Positions 61,239 to 64,000 of a DNA stretch of 64,000 nucleotides are shown here, piece by piece. The position numbers and the translations under genes are program-made. Position 1 is the first letter of the stretch; each line of letters opens with the position of its first letter. Below the pieces are notes generated by a model that was not told the DNA's origin, made no database searches, and saw nothing but the letters and a program-made list of their open reading frames with translations. Origin of the DNA: Castanea sativa (lineage: Eukaryota; Streptophyta; Magnoliopsida; Fagales; Fagaceae); NCBI RefSeq assembly GCF_040712315.1, contig NC_134018.1, forward strand, positions 12,854,835 through 12,918,834, read 5' to 3'.

Positions 61239-62358
61239 GAAAATGAAATGATCTTTGCTAACAAGCAATTTTGTTCACTCAAAAGACATTGATAGTCGGC
61301 CCTTTTATACGAAAGTTATATTAATTATATTGAGTTATATAGTGAGGAAGTGGGCCTCTTTCGCATATTCACCTTGCTTCTGTGACTCTATTCTCTGCAA
61401 TTTACAAGATCCAGTCTTCTTTCTTCCCCTCCTGTTTACTCGGTCTACCAGATGAACTTGCTGAGCTCTTAAGGGCAAATAAGTGTTAAAGACATTTGAA
61501 TAGGCTTCGGCTGCGTAAGCATGAGGTATTATGTTCTGTTCAGGCACAAAGGTTTATCAATTATATTGCCCACAGGAGTGATTACAAATTAGCATAAATT
61601 TTATTTATTTATTTTTCGGTTAAAAGAGGATATATCAGTTTTAGTGCTTATAGTCCGATAAAAAAAAGTACATTGGCTTATCATTACGAAGGAGTAATTT
61701 AATCCTCTGGAGGGTTATCACAAAATCTAATTCTTCAACTTGAGAACAACCCTGCTTGGCAATTGCTTCAGTGTAGTTGATCTCCCGTCTGACCTGATTT
61801 ATACGAAAACATTTTGCAAAGACTAATTTGACAAACAGTTTAAACACCGAGTTCCGATTGTAGGCAAGCGATTCCTAGGTCAACAACTCATCTCTAAAAT
61901 TTAGTACATTCTAGTTATTTTCCATTCTCTTCCCATTTACTGTTGAACTCGAGTGACAGTTTGTTCGAAGAGGCCATTTCTTTGTAATGGAGCAAGGGCT
62001 CTTGAAGTTAAATTTGAAGAAGAAACAGAGTGAGGAGGATGAAAGTGAATGAGCTTAACTAGTTGGAGCTCCGATGAAAGTGAATTGGCTTAGAGTAGTT
62101 TGTGTGATCTGAAGTGGAGATGGGCTTAGAGATTTGAAAAAGATGTTAGTAAATTCGGAAATGGCAATCGTGGGTGGTTATTAAAATTCCTTGTTTGATT
62201 TGGGGTTTGATTACTCAGATCATATTTTGATTTGTGAAGAAGCAAGGTTTAGTTATTGGTAATTGCAAGAATGGACATATATGATAAAGGAGAGATGGAT
62301 CATTGTGGCCGTATTTTCGTGATGTTTTTTATGAATCAACCAACGGGAAACATGAAGT

Positions 62359-62529
62359 TTATTTATTTATTTATTTTTTATATATAAGATAAAATTTATA
62401 CTCTAACCTAATTTAAGTGTATATGTGTGTGAAGTTTCCTTCTGGATACTTAAACTCCGATCTTTACCTACCACACCCTATAAGCATTTATACTTATGGA
62501 GTAATCACCGCATCAAGGGTGGTGATGGT
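62359..62529 (-). mobile_element. tRNA-type SINE downstream of the PPR gene
   Basis: It is related to the copy at 50643-50812: both contain ACACATATACACTT(A) and the same 5' tRNA-like region. The 12 bp duplication GAAACATGAAGT is exact (62347-62358, 62530-62541). The tail is (TAAA)n-like. Confidence 0.9.
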
Positions 62530-62794
62530 GAAACATGAAGTGTCTTTAGTGCTTTGAAAATGGAACCTAATACTATTCCCTCCACGTCCACCCTCTTTGA
62601 GTAGTCCTTTACCCGTTGTCCTTAATAATTTCTTAACATGAGAGTATTTTGATAGAAAACGAATGCTGGCAACAAAATTTGACATGAGATGAGACCATAT
62701 TCAATTTATGATTATTGTCACTTTTTTTTTTTTTTAATAATTGGACAACCATAGACGTTTATAAGGAGAAATAAAATTAAACATGTTCAGTGTC

Positions 62795-62841
<47 letters not shown>

Positions 62842-62845
<4 letters not shown>

Positions 62846-63086
62846 TTGAGGAAGCCTCATTAGTAGATAAAACAATAGTAGCAACAGGTAATGGAATAGT
62901 AGTCAGTAGTCATCAGAAGTCATCATCAGGTAAAGTAATTGTGAATGCTTTTAACTTGGGTGAATATATCTTCAGAATTGGTTATAGTGCAAGCCGGACA
63001 AGTAGAACATCAATGGTCATCAATGGAGTGTCAGAGGGGCTAGCATCTTTGAAAGTAATGGGCAAAGCAATAGCAAATTCTTTTCA
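62842..63086 (+). other. Open stretch of ~80 codons between two (TA)n runs, unrecognised
   Basis: One frame stays open from one (TA)n tract to the next. It encodes a Ser/Ala/Val/Gly-rich peptide (SLVDKTIVATGNGIVV, then SRTSRTSMVINGVSEGLASL). The composition is unlike the Phe/Ile/Lys-rich chance frames around it. There is no start codon except inside the TA run, no splice signals I trust and no family match. It could be a gene fragment carried by a repeat or chance. Confidence 0.25.
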
Positions 63087-64000
63087 CCATATATATATAT
63101 ATATATACTATTTTAAAAAATTTGCATTGGAGTAGCATTAATATTATAAAAGATTCTAATACTAACATAACTCAAAATCTTAAGCAAAATCCAAACTCAA
63201 TAGAAAATAAAATCTTTTTTTTTTTTTTTTTGGTTATACCAATGATTCAGGGAAAATACCATAGAACAAGCAACAGTTCATACCAAAACAACACAATTGC
63301 GTAACTGGTCAAGGATGAAGGAACAGCCCAGGCAAAGACAACAAAAACTTCAAAACAACAATGCCACAACTACACAAAAGTCCCAGTTAATTGGATTGGA
63401 TTGGAACTTCATCCTCCTGAATTAAATAGAAAGAAAATATATTCAAATTCCAAACCAAGTACGAAAATAAATAAATAGATATATTTGCCTCTTCACACGC
63501 ACTATAAACATATTCATAGGTTCTTCTCATTTTTTTTTTTTTTTTCCTCTTTCTGAGAAACCTTTTCTTTTCCTTCTTAGTAAACCGTATAATATTTGTA
63601 TTTTGTAACCTAAAGTAGTTTAAGTATAAAATGTATTCTAATTTTATTTAATTTGAATTTTAAATTTCTAAATTTTCTTTTCTAACCCTTAATATATCTT
63701 ATTGTTAAATCATTTTTTAATACATAATAAGGAAATTAATGCTATTAAGGTAAATTAAGAAATAGTTTCATCAATGGTTTTCCTTTTATTTTTAATTTCC
63801 TTAAGGACTAAAAACAATGAGTAATAGGGATAAATAGAGAGTTTAAATTGAAACAATCTCATTGGAACTTTAATGAAAAAAAATTGGAAGTTCATCTGAA
63901 CTGAAAGAAGGCATAAACTTTGAGTCTTTTACGTGATTTTCCTAAATTTTTTTGGGGTGAAAAGTGCTGCTGTCTAGAAAATAAAAATTCATGGATAATT

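Larger units (their letters stand above)
61239..64000. other. 3' flank of the PPR gene, repeats only
   Basis: No gene is recognised. It contains a SINE (62359-62529), two (TA)n runs (62804-62841, 63087-63107) with an open frame between them, a poly-T of about 18 bases (63214-63231) and AT-rich DNA to the window end. Confidence 0.55.

Overview
This is a window of AT-rich nuclear DNA from a dicot plant, most likely a woody one. Genes are split by GT-AG introns and spaced by kilobases. The gaps hold LTR, LINE, SINE, hAT, Harbinger-like and Mutator-like remains and many (TA)n and (GA)n microsatellites. Gene families are typical of plants: an ABCB transporter, an F-box protein, a RING-H2 protein and an organellar PPR protein. 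The species cannot be fixed from sequence alone. No CRISPR, operon or prokaryotic system is present.

Layout. 1-4971: a decayed Ty3/gypsy retrotransposon with a chromodomain, cut by the left edge of the window. 4972-11350 (minus): the first half (TMD1-NBD1) of a full-size ABCB15-type transporter in six exons, with the retrotransposon abutting its linker. 11351-20775: gene-free DNA rich in small transposons. 20776-25570 (minus): an intronless-coding F-box gene with a likely spliced 5' leader. 25570-32700: mostly gene-free, with one exon-like ORF near 29.0 kb and a duplicated SINE near 30.5 kb. 32719-33385: a frameshifted copy of an unrecognised plant gene. 34572-35309 (minus): a RING-H2 E3 ligase gene. 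35214 to about 45135: three direct tandem copies of the 5' end and upstream region of that RING gene, each hit by different transposons. 45.1-48.4 kb: LINE and SINE remnants. 48570-61220 (plus): a 16-exon PPR gene encoding 880 residues by my splice model. 61.2-64 kb: its 3' flank, with a SINE and TA repeats.

The strongest results are these. The PPR gene has a complete splice model whose reading phase holds at every junction. The ABCB half-gene is also phase-consistent, but ends at a stop beside a retrotransposon. The tandem RING-upstream duplications act as empty sites for one another, which gives exact boundaries for a hAT element, a Harbinger-like MITE, a tRNA-type SINE and a probable solo LTR. 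I found no convincing undescribed molecular system. The best leads are the near one-repeat-per-exon structure of the PPR gene, the two independent insertions at the same homologous site in different duplicates, and the retrotransposon-terminated half transporter.
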